Under the pieces are notes generated by a model that was not told the origin of the DNA, made no database searches, and saw nothing but the letters and a program-made list of their open reading frames with translations. A program made the translations under genes and the position numbers. This document shows, in pieces, positions 55,109 through 63,121 of a DNA stretch of 64,000 bases. The stretch comes from Acetanaerobacterium elongatum (GTDB taxonomy: Bacteria; Bacillota; Clostridia; Oscillospirales; Ruminococcaceae). Each line of letters starts with the position of its first letter. Position 1 is the first letter of the stretch. The stretch is taken from positions 62,001-126,000 of the forward strand of contig NZ_FNID01000001.1 of assembly GCF_900103835.1 (NCBI RefSeq). The letters run 5' to 3'.

Positions 55109-56290
55109 TTAATAATATTCTATGCTGACACTCTTGCCTGTTTTTTTAAGCTCCTCCGAAAGTTCCTTAATCAGGTTTAATTTCAGCCCCAGTGAAACGG
55201 GCATTCCCGGGTTCTGGTGAGCAGGGTTGATGGCACGCCCCACCAGAAAATGCACTTCGGTGGAGCTTTCGAGCAGAATCTTGGTAAGCTGCGTTGCACC
55301 GTCCTGTTTATTGAGCGCAATCTGATCCCAATGGTCAGGGCCGGTATCGTTGAGGCCACGCAGAATATCGATGCACTTGCCGATGGTAAGCACCCCTTCG
55401 GTGACAAGGTCTACGCCCGAAAGGCTTGCGGTGGGCGGAACAGCGGGGTTTTCGTAGTCGATGCTTACCTTTAGCTCCTTACCGGTTACACGGCTGACAA
55501 TCTGAGAGGTGGTTCCGCCGCATACCACGCGAAGCCCCTGCGAATACATCAGCTTGTTTACCACCGAGGTATCCTGTTCTCGGCTCATCGGCGGGCCCAC
55601 CATCACGGTGGCAATCTTTTTGGGCCTTAACAGCATGGCGCACACGGTGGAATCATCGCCCGGCTTATCCATATACAACGTGTTTACCGCCGAAAGCAGC
55701 CGCCGCACCAACTCGCGCGGAGCTATGCCCGGTTTAAGGTTCTCTCTGATGTACTTGACAATATTATCGTACTGCCAGCCGAGGTCTAGCAGCCGCCCTA
55801 CCCCCGCATGCACCACACCGTCGGAGAACAGGATGAGCATATCGTCCTGCTCGGCATAGAACTTACTGACATAAACGCGTTTTCCGCTCACATCCAGCTC
55901 GCTGCGTGCAATCGGCTCCAGCCTGCCGCCGCGGCAGTAAACCATGCTGGGGTTATCGAACTCGGCAATGTAAACCCTGCCGTCGTCGCTGATATTTACA
56001 ATAGTAAAGGTGGAGTAGGCAATTCCACGCTCACTGCACACGGGCAGAGTGCTTGCGATGGTTTCCACCGCCTCGTGGATGCCGGCTCCCTGCGCAAGCA
56101 TGGTGGCGATAATCTTGCTGGTGAGGGTGGCAAGAATGTTCGCCTTTACCCCGCTGCCCAGACCGTCGGCCAGCACCGCCAGAAAGAACCCCTCGCCGCG
56201 GATGAACTCCACCTTATCGCCGCAAAGCTCCTCCCCGTAATGGTTTAAGCTCTCGTAGGCCGCATCTATAAACAGCTGCTGCTTTCGCAT
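55109..56290 (-). CDS. SpoIIE/PP2C-family protein phosphatase of hydrogenase-sensor operon
   Basis: This 393-residue protein has a PP2C-like SpoIIE domain in residues about 10-215 with metal-binding Asp residues in AVLADGLGSG, MLILFSDGVVHAG and PGDDSTVCAML. The C-terminal 170 residues are a separate alpha/beta domain of unknown function (VMVGPPMSREQDTSVVNKLM). Phosphatases of this type accompany group C [FeFe] hydrogenases, and the sensor hydrogenase gene lies 152 bases upstream. It probably passes the H2 or redox signal to an unknown phosphoprotein. Confidence 0.88.
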   Translation of the reverse strand: MRKQQLFIDAAYESLNHYGEELCGDKVEFIRGEGFFLAVLADGLGSGVKANILATLTSKIIATMLAQGAGIHEAVETIASTLPVCSERGIAYSTFTIVNISDDGRVYIAEFDNPSMVYCRGGRLEPIARSELDVSGKRVYVSKFYAEQDDMLILFSDGVVHAGVGRLLDLGWQYDNIVKYIRENLKPGIAPRELVRRLLSAVNTLYMDKPGDDSTVCAMLLRPKKIATVMVGPPMSREQDTSVVNKLMYSQGLRVVCGGTTSQIVSRVTGKELKVSIDYENPAVPPTASLSGVDLVTEGVLTIGKCIDILRGLNDTGPDHWDQIALNKQDGATQLTKILLESSTEVHFLVGRAINPAHQNPGMPVSLGLKLNLIKELSEELKKTGKSVSIEYY

Positions 56291-56442
56291 GGTTGAATCC
56301 TTCCCCCATCCTGTGGTAATACTAATCTCTCATTAAAACCTTTCTATAAAATCTTCGCAAAAACCCATAAATTCACGCTTTTTGCTCGATTTTTTTGAGG
56401 TTCTATAATCGAGATAAGTATAAAACAATCGGTTTGAATATT

Positions 56443-58152
56443 CTATGGCTGGCGGTTCTCCTCGGTAAGAGTAGCCATCGACTTTTTAAGGTTTGTAAGC
56501 GCCACCTTGGTTTCTGCGGTGGTTTCACCCAATAAGCTTGCAATCTCCTGGGCCACGCGCATCTGCTTGTTGATAACCTCCTGCGCGATATCCACAGTGC
56601 GGCTGCGGGTAACCTCAAGGTCTTGCTTGCGCTGCTCCTCCTTGGTAATATCCTTAAGCAGTACAATATAACTCTGGTGCTCGGCGATGTAGGTAATGGT
56701 TTGTTCAAACGTTTTAGAAACCTCCTGCACCGCCAGCTTTTTAGAAACGGTCTTTTCAGCTTTGGCCTGTTCAAAAGCCAGATCTCCGTAAAAAAGCGGC
56801 ACCGGGCTGCCGATTACCTCGGTGCGGTGCAGGCAAAGCACCTCCTCGGCCTTGGGGTTGAGCTCCTGCACCTGCAGCGTCTTATCCAATACGATTATCG
56901 CGTTTGGGGAATGCTCGAGCACGATGTTTGACATGTTCTCGGCCCGCTCGCGGAAATAGGGCAGGCACATGTTGATATCAGCCTTGCCGTAGAACACTGC
57001 CTCGGCCTTCTCTCTGCAGGTTTTATACCCGCATCCGCCGCAGTTAAGCTCCTGCTCGGCGGAGTATTTGCCTATGCGCGCCAGAATACGCCGGATATCC
57101 TCGTCGGTGGGTGCGGTATGCTTGGGGCTGCGGTTCATAAAAACGCGCGGGTGGGTGAGGCTTGCGGCGGTATCTGGCGCAGGGCGGGCATCCTGCGGCA
57201 TGGGTTTACCGCTTATTCTCAGCTGAGTAAACAGCGGGTTTTTCCCGGCTATGCTGAAAACCGGCCCGCCCACGCAGCCGCCGGGGCAGAGATTAGCCTC
57301 GATAAACAGGCCCTCCCTGCCTTCATCGCGGATGGCGTTAAACAGCTCGATACAGCGGTAAAGGCCGTCTACCGCAATGCGGGTGTAGCTGCCGGTATCC
57401 ACCGGTATGGTAGCAAGAATGCCGCCTGCCTTGGGGTATAAACGAGCAATGGGGTTGGTAACCCCCACTGCCTCATTGTCCTCCTGTGAAAAACCAATCT
57501 GAGCCTTATGCAGCCAATCGTCTAGGTTTGCAAAGGTAATGGCATGGTTGACAAGGCCGCCCGCCAGTGCGTCGGTGGTCTCGTTCATCTTGGAGATACA
57601 TGGCCCCACGAACACCACGCGGATATCCCCGTAGGTTTCGCGCATCATCCGCGCGTGCGCCATCATGGGGGAAGAAACGGGCGCCAGCATGCCCAAAAGC
57701 TCGGGGTAATGGCGCTCAATCAGCATAACTACCGAGGTGCAGGCTGTTACGATTATATTTTTCATCCCGCCGGTTTCAATCAGCCGTGTATATTCCCGCG
57801 AGCTTTCACAAGCGCCGATGGCGGTTTCTTCCACCCCCGCGAAGCCTAACCCCTTGAGTGCGGCGGAAAGCTGGGCAAAAGACACCCCTTCATACCAGCT
57901 CACCCACGAGGGCGCAACCGAAATATAAACCGGCTTGCCTTCCGAAAGCAGGCTCTTGACGGCCTCGGTTTCATTTTTCAGCCTGCGGGTGGTCTGCGGG
58001 CACACCTCTACACAGACGCCGCATTCGATACACTCGCTTTCGATAATCGAAGCGCGGTCGTTCTTAAAGCGGATGGCCTTTGCGGGGCATTCGCGGATAC
58101 AACGGTAACAGTTCTTGCAGTTGGCGGTATTCAGCTCGATAATACTTCCCAT
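56443..58152 (-). CDS. hydS: sensory [FeFe]-hydrogenase homologue with PAS domain (group C, HydS-like)
   Basis: Domains in this 569-residue protein: two [4Fe-4S] ferredoxin sites (residues 12-51), the H-cluster domain (about 70-300), an Fe-S motif CGGCGYKTC (371-379) with Cys 396, and a PAS domain (about 408-500) ending in a coiled coil. The H-cluster motifs are TACTS (136-140), GPCISKMNE (183-191) and EANLCPGGCVGG (285-296), so the four cluster Cys are kept. The second Cys of the usual TSCCP, which relays protons, is Thr. This matches group C sensory enzymes with low activity. Neighbours are a thioredoxin-fold protein and a phosphatase. Confidence 0.9.
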   Translation of the reverse strand: MGSIIELNTANCKNCYRCIRECPAKAIRFKNDRASIIESECIECGVCVEVCPQTTRRLKNETEAVKSLLSEGKPVYISVAPSWVSWYEGVSFAQLSAALKGLGFAGVEETAIGACESSREYTRLIETGGMKNIIVTACTSVVMLIERHYPELLGMLAPVSSPMMAHARMMRETYGDIRVVFVGPCISKMNETTDALAGGLVNHAITFANLDDWLHKAQIGFSQEDNEAVGVTNPIARLYPKAGGILATIPVDTGSYTRIAVDGLYRCIELFNAIRDEGREGLFIEANLCPGGCVGGPVFSIAGKNPLFTQLRISGKPMPQDARPAPDTAASLTHPRVFMNRSPKHTAPTDEDIRRILARIGKYSAEQELNCGGCGYKTCREKAEAVFYGKADINMCLPYFRERAENMSNIVLEHSPNAIIVLDKTLQVQELNPKAEEVLCLHRTEVIGSPVPLFYGDLAFEQAKAEKTVSKKLAVQEVSKTFEQTITYIAEHQSYIVLLKDITKEEQRKQDLEVTRSRTVDIAQEVINKQMRVAQEIASLLGETTAETKVALTNLKKSMATLTEENRQP

Positions 58153-58171
58153 CGTTTTATATCCCTCTCAA

Positions 58172-58459
58172 TCACTCCGCGAGGCAATCGGGCTGTGCGC
58201 CGGACGAAAGCCGCTTTACGATCGGCAGAACCTGTGTATAAAACACCTCCTGTGCGTTTACAAAGCCCACATGCTCAATCGGCTCATCCCCTACCGAAAC
58301 CGAAATGCCCGACATACACCGGCCCATACAGAACGAGGCCTTGAGTGCCACCTCACCCTCCAGCCCCTCGGCCTTGATAAGCTCGGTGAAGGTTTTTATC
58401 ACCTGATACGACCCGCGCATATGGCACGAGCTTCCCACGCAAACGCAGATATCCACCAT
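58172..58459 (-). CDS. [2Fe-2S] thioredoxin-fold ferredoxin (NuoE-like)
   Basis: This 95-residue protein has CVGSSC (near residues 7-12) and CMGRC (near 44-48), the four-Cys pattern of NuoE/HydC-type [2Fe-2S] domains. It probably passes electrons to or from the HydS-like protein encoded next (19-base gap). It is the first gene of the minus-strand operon behind the Rex-like box at 58486-58503. Confidence 0.88.
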   Translation of the reverse strand: MVDICVCVGSSCHMRGSYQVIKTFTELIKAEGLEGEVALKASFCMGRCMSGISVSVGDEPIEHVGFVNAQEVFYTQVLPIVKRLSSGAQPDCLAE

Positions 58460-58485
58460 ACAAGTGCTCCTAACTAACCAAAATA

Positions 58486-58503
58486 TTGTTAAATATTTAT
58501 CAA
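58486..58503 (-). promoter_or_regulatory. Rex-like operator of the minus-strand hydrogenase operon
   Basis: TTGTTAA-ATAT-TTATCAA differs at one position from the Rex consensus TTGTTAANNNNTTAACAA. It lies about 6-23 bases after the expected start of transcription, where binding would block elongation or initiation. Confidence 0.75.
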
Positions 58504-58515
58504 TCTTCGACTGCT

Positions 58516-58544
58516 ATTGTACCGTAGTTTTTGAAGCTTGTCAA
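58516..58544 (-). promoter_or_regulatory. promoter of the minus-strand hydrogenase operon
   Basis: On the minus strand, TTGACA (58539-58544) and TACAAT (58516-58521) with 17-bp spacer. Confidence 0.8.
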
Positions 58545-58696
58545 ACGCAAATTTACGCAAAACCATAAACCAAAGCTTTTTGCTCGACTTTTTATAGGTA
58601 ATAAACTTGTGATAAGAATAATGACATTGCTTTAATGTTAAAAGAGTACTCGGTGTGATATACTGATAAGATATAGTAGTAGAATTTTTCTATTAC

Positions 58697-58725
58697 TTGA
58701 CTACGCATAAGGCATAGGGTATAAT
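58697..58725 (+). promoter_or_regulatory. promoter of the plus-strand hydrogenase operon
   Basis: TTGACT (58697-58702) and TATAAT (58720-58725) with 17-bp spacer. Confidence 0.8.
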
Positions 58726-58732
58726 ACTTAAG

Positions 58733-58750
58733 TTGTTAAATTATTATCAA
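58733..58750 (+). promoter_or_regulatory. Rex-like operator of the plus-strand hydrogenase operon
   Basis: TTGTTAA-ATTA-TTATCAA shares both half-sites with the box on the other operon (58486-58503) and starts 8 bases after the -10 box. Confidence 0.75.
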
Positions 58751-58835
58751 TCTTAGCATGTTATCTACCCGGAAGAACCGAAGTGCAGCCATAAGTTTGA
58801 GAGCTTCAAACCTTGGAAAGGGATGGTCACAGAAG

Positions 58836-59111
58836 ATGAAAAAGCTTATTGTAGAGGTTTGCGTTTGCACACAGTGCGTGCTTAACGGCGCAATGGACAT
58901 TATAGAATCGATTGAAAGCCTGCAGAAGCTTAAGGTTCAGCTGCGGTTAAACGCACAGATACAGGTTGTTACCACCACAACACTCGGCGAGGGAAAGCAC
59001 ACCTGCGCTGCCCCTGTTGTGGCGATTAACGGAGAGATTATTGAGCATGCCGACAGCGAAACCGTCATGTCAAAGATCGTTGCCTTAACCACAAAGGATG
59101 TGAAATGCTGA
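58836..59111 (+). CDS. small Cys-rich thioredoxin-fold-like partner of hydrogenase
   Basis: This 91-residue protein starts at ATG 58836 (a longer frame from 58758 runs into the operator and lacks a ribosome site). Its start EVCVCTQCVLNGA has three Cys close together, a fourth lies in HTCAAPVVAING, and a fifth ends the protein. The pattern suggests a thioredoxin-like [2Fe-2S] protein related to NuoE, but I am not certain. It overlaps the next gene by 7 bases, so both are made together. Confidence 0.7.
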   Translation: MKKLIVEVCVCTQCVLNGAMDIIESIESLQKLKVQLRLNAQIQVVTTTTLGEGKHTCAAPVVAINGEIIEHADSETVMSKIVALTTKDVKC

Positions 59112-60607
59112 TGAGAGGTGTATTTACACCCGTAACCTATATACGCAGGCAGGTGTTTGCCGAAGTGGCACGCCTGGCCTATAGCGATGAAGACCCCGCA
59201 GCTATCGAGGAGATTCCCTACCGTATTATCACAGGTGAGGTACCCCTTTACCGCGACAGTGTATTCAAAGAGCGTGCCATTGTGGGCGAGCGTGTGCGCC
59301 TAGCTTGTGGGCTGGGCCTGCGCGAGATGGATAAACCCGTGCCGATTTCCAAGGGCGTAGAGGAATGTGCCAAGCCCGAGAAATACTATGAACCGCCGCT
59401 GGTGAATGTCATTCCCTTTGCGTGCAACGCCTGTGAGGAAAAATCGTATTTTGTCACCGATAACTGCCGCGGCTGCTTCGCGCACCCCTGTATCGCCGTC
59501 TGCCCTGTAAAGGCGGTATCGATGGTAAACGGGCGCTCGGTAATTGATAAGTCCAAATGCGTAAAATGCGGGCGCTGTGCCGAGGCCTGCCCCTACAATG
59601 CCATTGTAAAATACGACCGCCCCTGCGCCGAGGCCTGCGGTGTTAATGCAATTGAAAGTGACCACTTAGGCCGGGCGAAAATCAACTACGATAAATGCGT
59701 TTCCTGCGGGCAGTGTATTGTCGCGTGCCCGTTCTCAGCGATTGCCGATAAATCGCAGATCTTTCAGCTGATTAAGGCCATCAAGTCCGGGCAGGAGGTT
59801 ATTGCCGCAATCGCCCCCGCGTTCGTTGGGCAGTTCGGCCCGTCGGCCACTCCCGCCAAGGTGAAGGCCGCTTTAAAGCAGCTGGGCTTTGCCGATATGG
59901 TGGAGGTTGCCCTTGGTGCTGATATCGGCGCGGTGGAGGAGGCACACCACTTTATCGATTCCGTACCCGAAAAGCAGGCGTTTTTAGCTACCTCCTGCTG
60001 CCCCTCATGGTCGGTGCTGGCGAAGCAGCATTTCCCCGAGCTTGCGGGCTGTGTATCCACCGCCTTAACGCCGATGGTGGCGACCGCGCGCATTATCAAA
60101 AAAGAGCATCCAACCGCCCGCGTGGTGTTCATCGGCCCCTGCTCCTCCAAGAAGCTGGAGGCCTCGCGCCGCACGGTGCGCAGCGATGTGGACTTTGTTA
60201 TCACCTTTGAAGAGCTGATGGGCATGTTTGCCGCCCGAGGCGTGGAGTTTGCCGAGCTTGCGGGCGAAGCGCCCGAGGACGCAAGCGCCTCCGGACGCGG
60301 ATACGCCGTTGCAGGCGGTGTTGCCGACGCGATTGTAAGCTGCATTCACGACCTCTACCCCGGCCGCGAGGTAAACGTAGACCGTGCCGAAGGCCTTGCA
60401 AACTGTAAAAAGATGCTCACTCTTGCCAAGGCGGGCAAGCGCAACGGCTACCTGCTGGAGGGCATGGCCTGCCCCGGCGGCTGCGTGGGCGGCGCGGGAA
60501 CCATCCTGCCCATCAACAAGGCTATGATCTCGGTAAAGCAGTTTCAGGAGCAGGCGGGAATTCAAATCGCCACCAAAAACCCGAAGGCACAGGAAACGGC
60601 TGAATAA
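59105..60607 (+). CDS. monomeric [FeFe] hydrogenase with ferredoxin domains
   Basis: This 500-residue protein has an N-terminal region of about 100 residues, then ferredoxin-type Cys clusters (residues 107-209, enough for three or more Fe-S clusters, e.g. CVKCGRCAEACP and CVSCGQCIVACP). The H-cluster domain has intact motifs: TSCCPSW (296-302) with the proton-relay Cys, GPCSSKKLE (344-352) and EGMACPGGCVGG (452-463). It should be catalytically competent for H2 formation or uptake and matches the group-D-like enzymes found beside group C sensors. Start 59105 has AAAGGATG at good spacing; ATG 59111 in TGATG is an alternative. Confidence 0.9.
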   Translation: MLMRGVFTPVTYIRRQVFAEVARLAYSDEDPAAIEEIPYRIITGEVPLYRDSVFKERAIVGERVRLACGLGLREMDKPVPISKGVEECAKPEKYYEPPLVNVIPFACNACEEKSYFVTDNCRGCFAHPCIAVCPVKAVSMVNGRSVIDKSKCVKCGRCAEACPYNAIVKYDRPCAEACGVNAIESDHLGRAKINYDKCVSCGQCIVACPFSAIADKSQIFQLIKAIKSGQEVIAAIAPAFVGQFGPSATPAKVKAALKQLGFADMVEVALGADIGAVEEAHHFIDSVPEKQAFLATSCCPSWSVLAKQHFPELAGCVSTALTPMVATARIIKKEHPTARVVFIGPCSSKKLEASRRTVRSDVDFVITFEELMGMFAARGVEFAELAGEAPEDASASGRGYAVAGGVADAIVSCIHDLYPGREVNVDRAEGLANCKKMLTLAKAGKRNGYLLEGMACPGGCVGGAGTILPINKAMISVKQFQEQAGIQIATKNPKAQETAE

Positions 60608-60623
60608 AGCTTCAAAACACTTT

Positions 60624-60659
60624 AAAACCCCTGATATGCTTGGGCATATCAGGGGTTTT
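60624..60659 (+). terminator. terminator of hydrogenase operon
   Basis: 16-base arms AAAACCCCTGATATGC / GCATATCAGGGGTTTT with a TTGG loop, 17 bases after the stop. Confidence 0.85.
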
Positions 60660-60671
60660 AAATACTACTGC

Positions 60672-60962
60672 TTACTTGTAGCTTGAAGACACGTAATCAT
60701 AGAGCAAATTATAAGGAGATACCCTAGCTAATGAATCATCTCTATCTTGTGCTAAGCCGGTAGTCGTTGACCCGCCAGCTTCAACATGAACATGAGCGAA
60801 ACCTGCACGTGTACTCCCCTGATAGCATAGAAAAGAATCGCCATCAATACTCTGCCCAGCTACTACATTATCGGCGTAATCAGAAGCGTGGGCATAAATG
60901 ATTCTGTTAGTGTTATTAGGATGTGAAACAACCAGTTTTCGTAATAAATGACCTCTTTTCAT
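60672..60962 (-). CDS. truncated M23/LytM-like domain without signal peptide
   Basis: The start is ATG 60962 behind AAAGGGTG (96 residues); a longer frame to 61034 overlaps the previous gene. The sequence follows the second half of an M23 peptidase: LVVSHPNN, IIYAHASDY, VVAGQSIDGDSFLCYQGST and FAHVHVE, matching the family's YAH, G-x-I-x-G and HxH strands. The first zinc ligands (HxxxD) would lie upstream and are missing, and there is no signal peptide. It may be a remnant or a non-catalytic domain. It follows the propeller lipoprotein gene by 13 bases. Confidence 0.5.
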   Translation of the reverse strand: MKRGHLLRKLVVSHPNNTNRIIYAHASDYADNVVAGQSIDGDSFLCYQGSTRAGFAHVHVEAGGSTTTGLAQDRDDSLARVSPYNLLYDYVSSSYK

Positions 60963-60975
60963 GTTTAACACCCTT

Positions 60976-62241
60976 TCATTTTTTAAACAGCTGAACGGTA
61001 TCGTACAGTATTGCCGTCCACCTGCTGTATTCACCTTTTTCGTTTGTGATTGCGGTATAAAAGGCTATCACCCTTTGCCCATCCTGTGACCAAACTGCGG
61101 GAATCATCGAGCCTCCGTCTGCTGCTCTTTCTGTTGAAAAAATGGTATTGGTTAAAGTATTAATAATCTTTGTACTAAATGCGCCGTCAAATTGATTGCC
61201 GATAACTGATCCATATTTGCTTACACTAACGGAGTTTAGCGCATTACTTAAGGGATACGTTTTAACCTTACGGCTTTTATCCTTTATACTGTATAGTTCC
61301 AGAATATTAGTAACACTCTCTTCGCTCTCCTGTTCATCAAATCGCTGCATAACAGAGGGGTCTCCGCTCCAATAAACCCGGCTGTTCATACTTTTTATAT
61401 CAGCCGAATAGTCATAGGTTAATGTACTCTTGTCATTTAAATTCAGAATTGCAACGGAATCTAAAAATTCATATTGGGTGGAATAGCAAAAAAGGCGTTG
61501 ACTGTCGTCCTCCCACTGCGGTGCCATATAAACCAACGAACTGTCAAGTTTATAACTATACACTTCAGAATAGTCCTTGGTGGATATTATTTTGCATGCA
61601 TGCTTTTCATTGTCAACTACAGCAATATTCTTTCCATTAGGTGAGATAGCCACATTTACGATTCCCGCATAAGTAGGAATATCATATTTCATTCTTACCG
61701 TATAATTTTCACCCGATATAACAACAAGCTCTTTGCTCGTTTTGAATGCAAAGTCACCGTTATCCAACACATTCAAGTACAAAAACGGCATCCTCCCGCT
61801 TAATGGATATTCAAACACTTTCGTAAAATCACCTGTTGTTAGGTCACTGCGATAAAAGGATATTGGGTATTTGCTCCAATCGGCTTCCTTTTCCAACCTC
61901 TCTACAGCTTCCTTATTAGAATAGAGGCTGGGGTCGTCAAGCTTTGGCTCATTATACGCGCCGAACAGAAGGGTTTTCTCATCTATCCATGCGGCGTTAA
62001 TCTCGCTGTAATCCTTGATATCTGGAATCGGAACGACCTCCATGCCTTGCCCCAAGTAGCGCGATTCCAACAGGCTGTTAATTACAACATCCTCCTGCAA
62101 GGGTGAAGTATCGGATAGGGTACTTGATTCCTGTGCCAGCCCCGAAATCTGTGCCTGAGAAATTGTTGTTTCTTTATCTTGATTGTTACAAGCTGTTGTA
62201 ATTAAGCATATAAATAATAATAGAATCCATGCTTTTTTCAT
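60976..62241 (-). CDS. lipoprotein with WD40/beta-propeller-like repeats
   Basis: This 421-residue protein has a lipoprotein signal (LITTAC). The mature part shows repeating blade-like segments, for example VNVAISPNGKNIAVVDNEKH, APQWEDDSQRLFCYS and PAVWSQDGQRVIAFY, the pattern of TolB/WD40-like propellers. The ligand or partner is unknown. I chose ATG 62241 over TTG 62244. It is co-directional with the M23-like gene. Confidence 0.7.
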   Translation of the reverse strand: MKKAWILLLFICLITTACNNQDKETTISQAQISGLAQESSTLSDTSPLQEDVVINSLLESRYLGQGMEVVPIPDIKDYSEINAAWIDEKTLLFGAYNEPKLDDPSLYSNKEAVERLEKEADWSKYPISFYRSDLTTGDFTKVFEYPLSGRMPFLYLNVLDNGDFAFKTSKELVVISGENYTVRMKYDIPTYAGIVNVAISPNGKNIAVVDNEKHACKIISTKDYSEVYSYKLDSSLVYMAPQWEDDSQRLFCYSTQYEFLDSVAILNLNDKSTLTYDYSADIKSMNSRVYWSGDPSVMQRFDEQESEESVTNILELYSIKDKSRKVKTYPLSNALNSVSVSKYGSVIGNQFDGAFSTKIINTLTNTIFSTERAADGGSMIPAVWSQDGQRVIAFYTAITNEKGEYSRWTAILYDTVQLFKK

Positions 62242-62288
62242 CAATTATTCACCCGTTTATACTATTTATTTCTAATTCTGTTTTTATT

Positions 62289-62305
62289 GTATATATATAT
62301 ATATA
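62289..62305. repeat. short TA dinucleotide run
   Basis: About eight TA units between the lipoprotein start and the pflA terminator; likely simple AT-rich upstream sequence. Confidence 0.7.
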
Positions 62306-62332
62306 GTTTGTAAAGGATTTTATGTAAAAATA

Positions 62333-62371
62333 AAACAGGTGATGCCATATTTGGACTGACATCACCTGTTT
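62333..62371. terminator. terminator of pflBA operon
   Basis: 12-bp perfect stem AAACAGGTGATG / CATCACCTGTTT, 10 bases after the pflA stop. Confidence 0.85.
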
Positions 62372-62381
62372 CTATATATTT

Positions 62382-63095
62382 TTATCCCAGCATGTGTTTC
62401 AACAAGCTCTCCAGATATTTTACCCGCTCCGGCCTCGCCGCAGGAACCTGTTCAAGCGGAAACGGCAGCTTAAGCGCCTGATACTTTTCAAGGCAGAGCT
62501 TATGGAAGGGCAACAGTTCCACCTTCTGAACAAACGGATAGTCTTTTATAAGCTCATACAATTGCCGAATATGCTCTTCGGCATCATTGATTCCCGGCAC
62601 GATTACCTGCCGCACCCACAAGGGCTTTCTCCGTTCCCGCATGGCCTGCATGAACTTAAGAACCGTTTGCAGGCTGCCGCCGGTGTAGTGACGGTAATCC
62701 TCCTCGGTGGTAAACTTGATATCCAGCAGGATTAAGTCGGCAAGAGCGGCTGTTTCTATCACCTCGGCGGTCAACACGCTGCCCGAGGTATCGAGTGCTG
62801 TGTGAAGGTTCAGTGCCTTACACCCACGCAGTATTTCCGCCGTAAACCCCGCCTGTACAAGCGGCTCGCCGCCCGAAAGGGTAACCCCGCCGCCCGGCTG
62901 GATATAGGGGATAAAACGGCTGATGCGCGCAAGCACCTCGTCGGTTGTTATAGCCATTCCTCCACCGGGCTCCCATGTGTCCGGGTTGTGGCAGTAGGCG
63001 CAGCGTAAGGGGCAGCCCTGCAAAAATACCACAAAGCGTACCCCCGGGCCGTCAAGCGTGCCCATGCTCTGGAAGGAATGCACCTGTCCGGTCAT
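62382..63095 (-). CDS. pflA: pyruvate formate-lyase activating enzyme
   Basis: This 237-residue radical-SAM enzyme has the cluster motif CPLRCAYC (CxxxCxxC) near residues 28-35 and LSGGEPL for SAM binding. It installs the glycyl radical on PflB. ATG 63095 is preferred because GGGGAG lies 8 bases upstream; the frame to 63113 would start inside the ribosome site. It follows pflB by 26 bases. Confidence 0.95.
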   Translation of the reverse strand: MTGQVHSFQSMGTLDGPGVRFVVFLQGCPLRCAYCHNPDTWEPGGGMAITTDEVLARISRFIPYIQPGGGVTLSGGEPLVQAGFTAEILRGCKALNLHTALDTSGSVLTAEVIETAALADLILLDIKFTTEEDYRHYTGGSLQTVLKFMQAMRERRKPLWVRQVIVPGINDAEEHIRQLYELIKDYPFVQKVELLPFHKLCLEKYQALKLPFPLEQVPAARPERVKYLESLLKHMLG

Positions 63096-63121
63096 GCAAG
63101 GCTCCCCTTTCATCAGGATTG

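Noticed and set aside
62289-62305. TA run as a phase-variable repeat
   Set aside because: It is short, imperfect at the ends and not placed inside a reading frame or between -35 and -10 boxes that I can identify.
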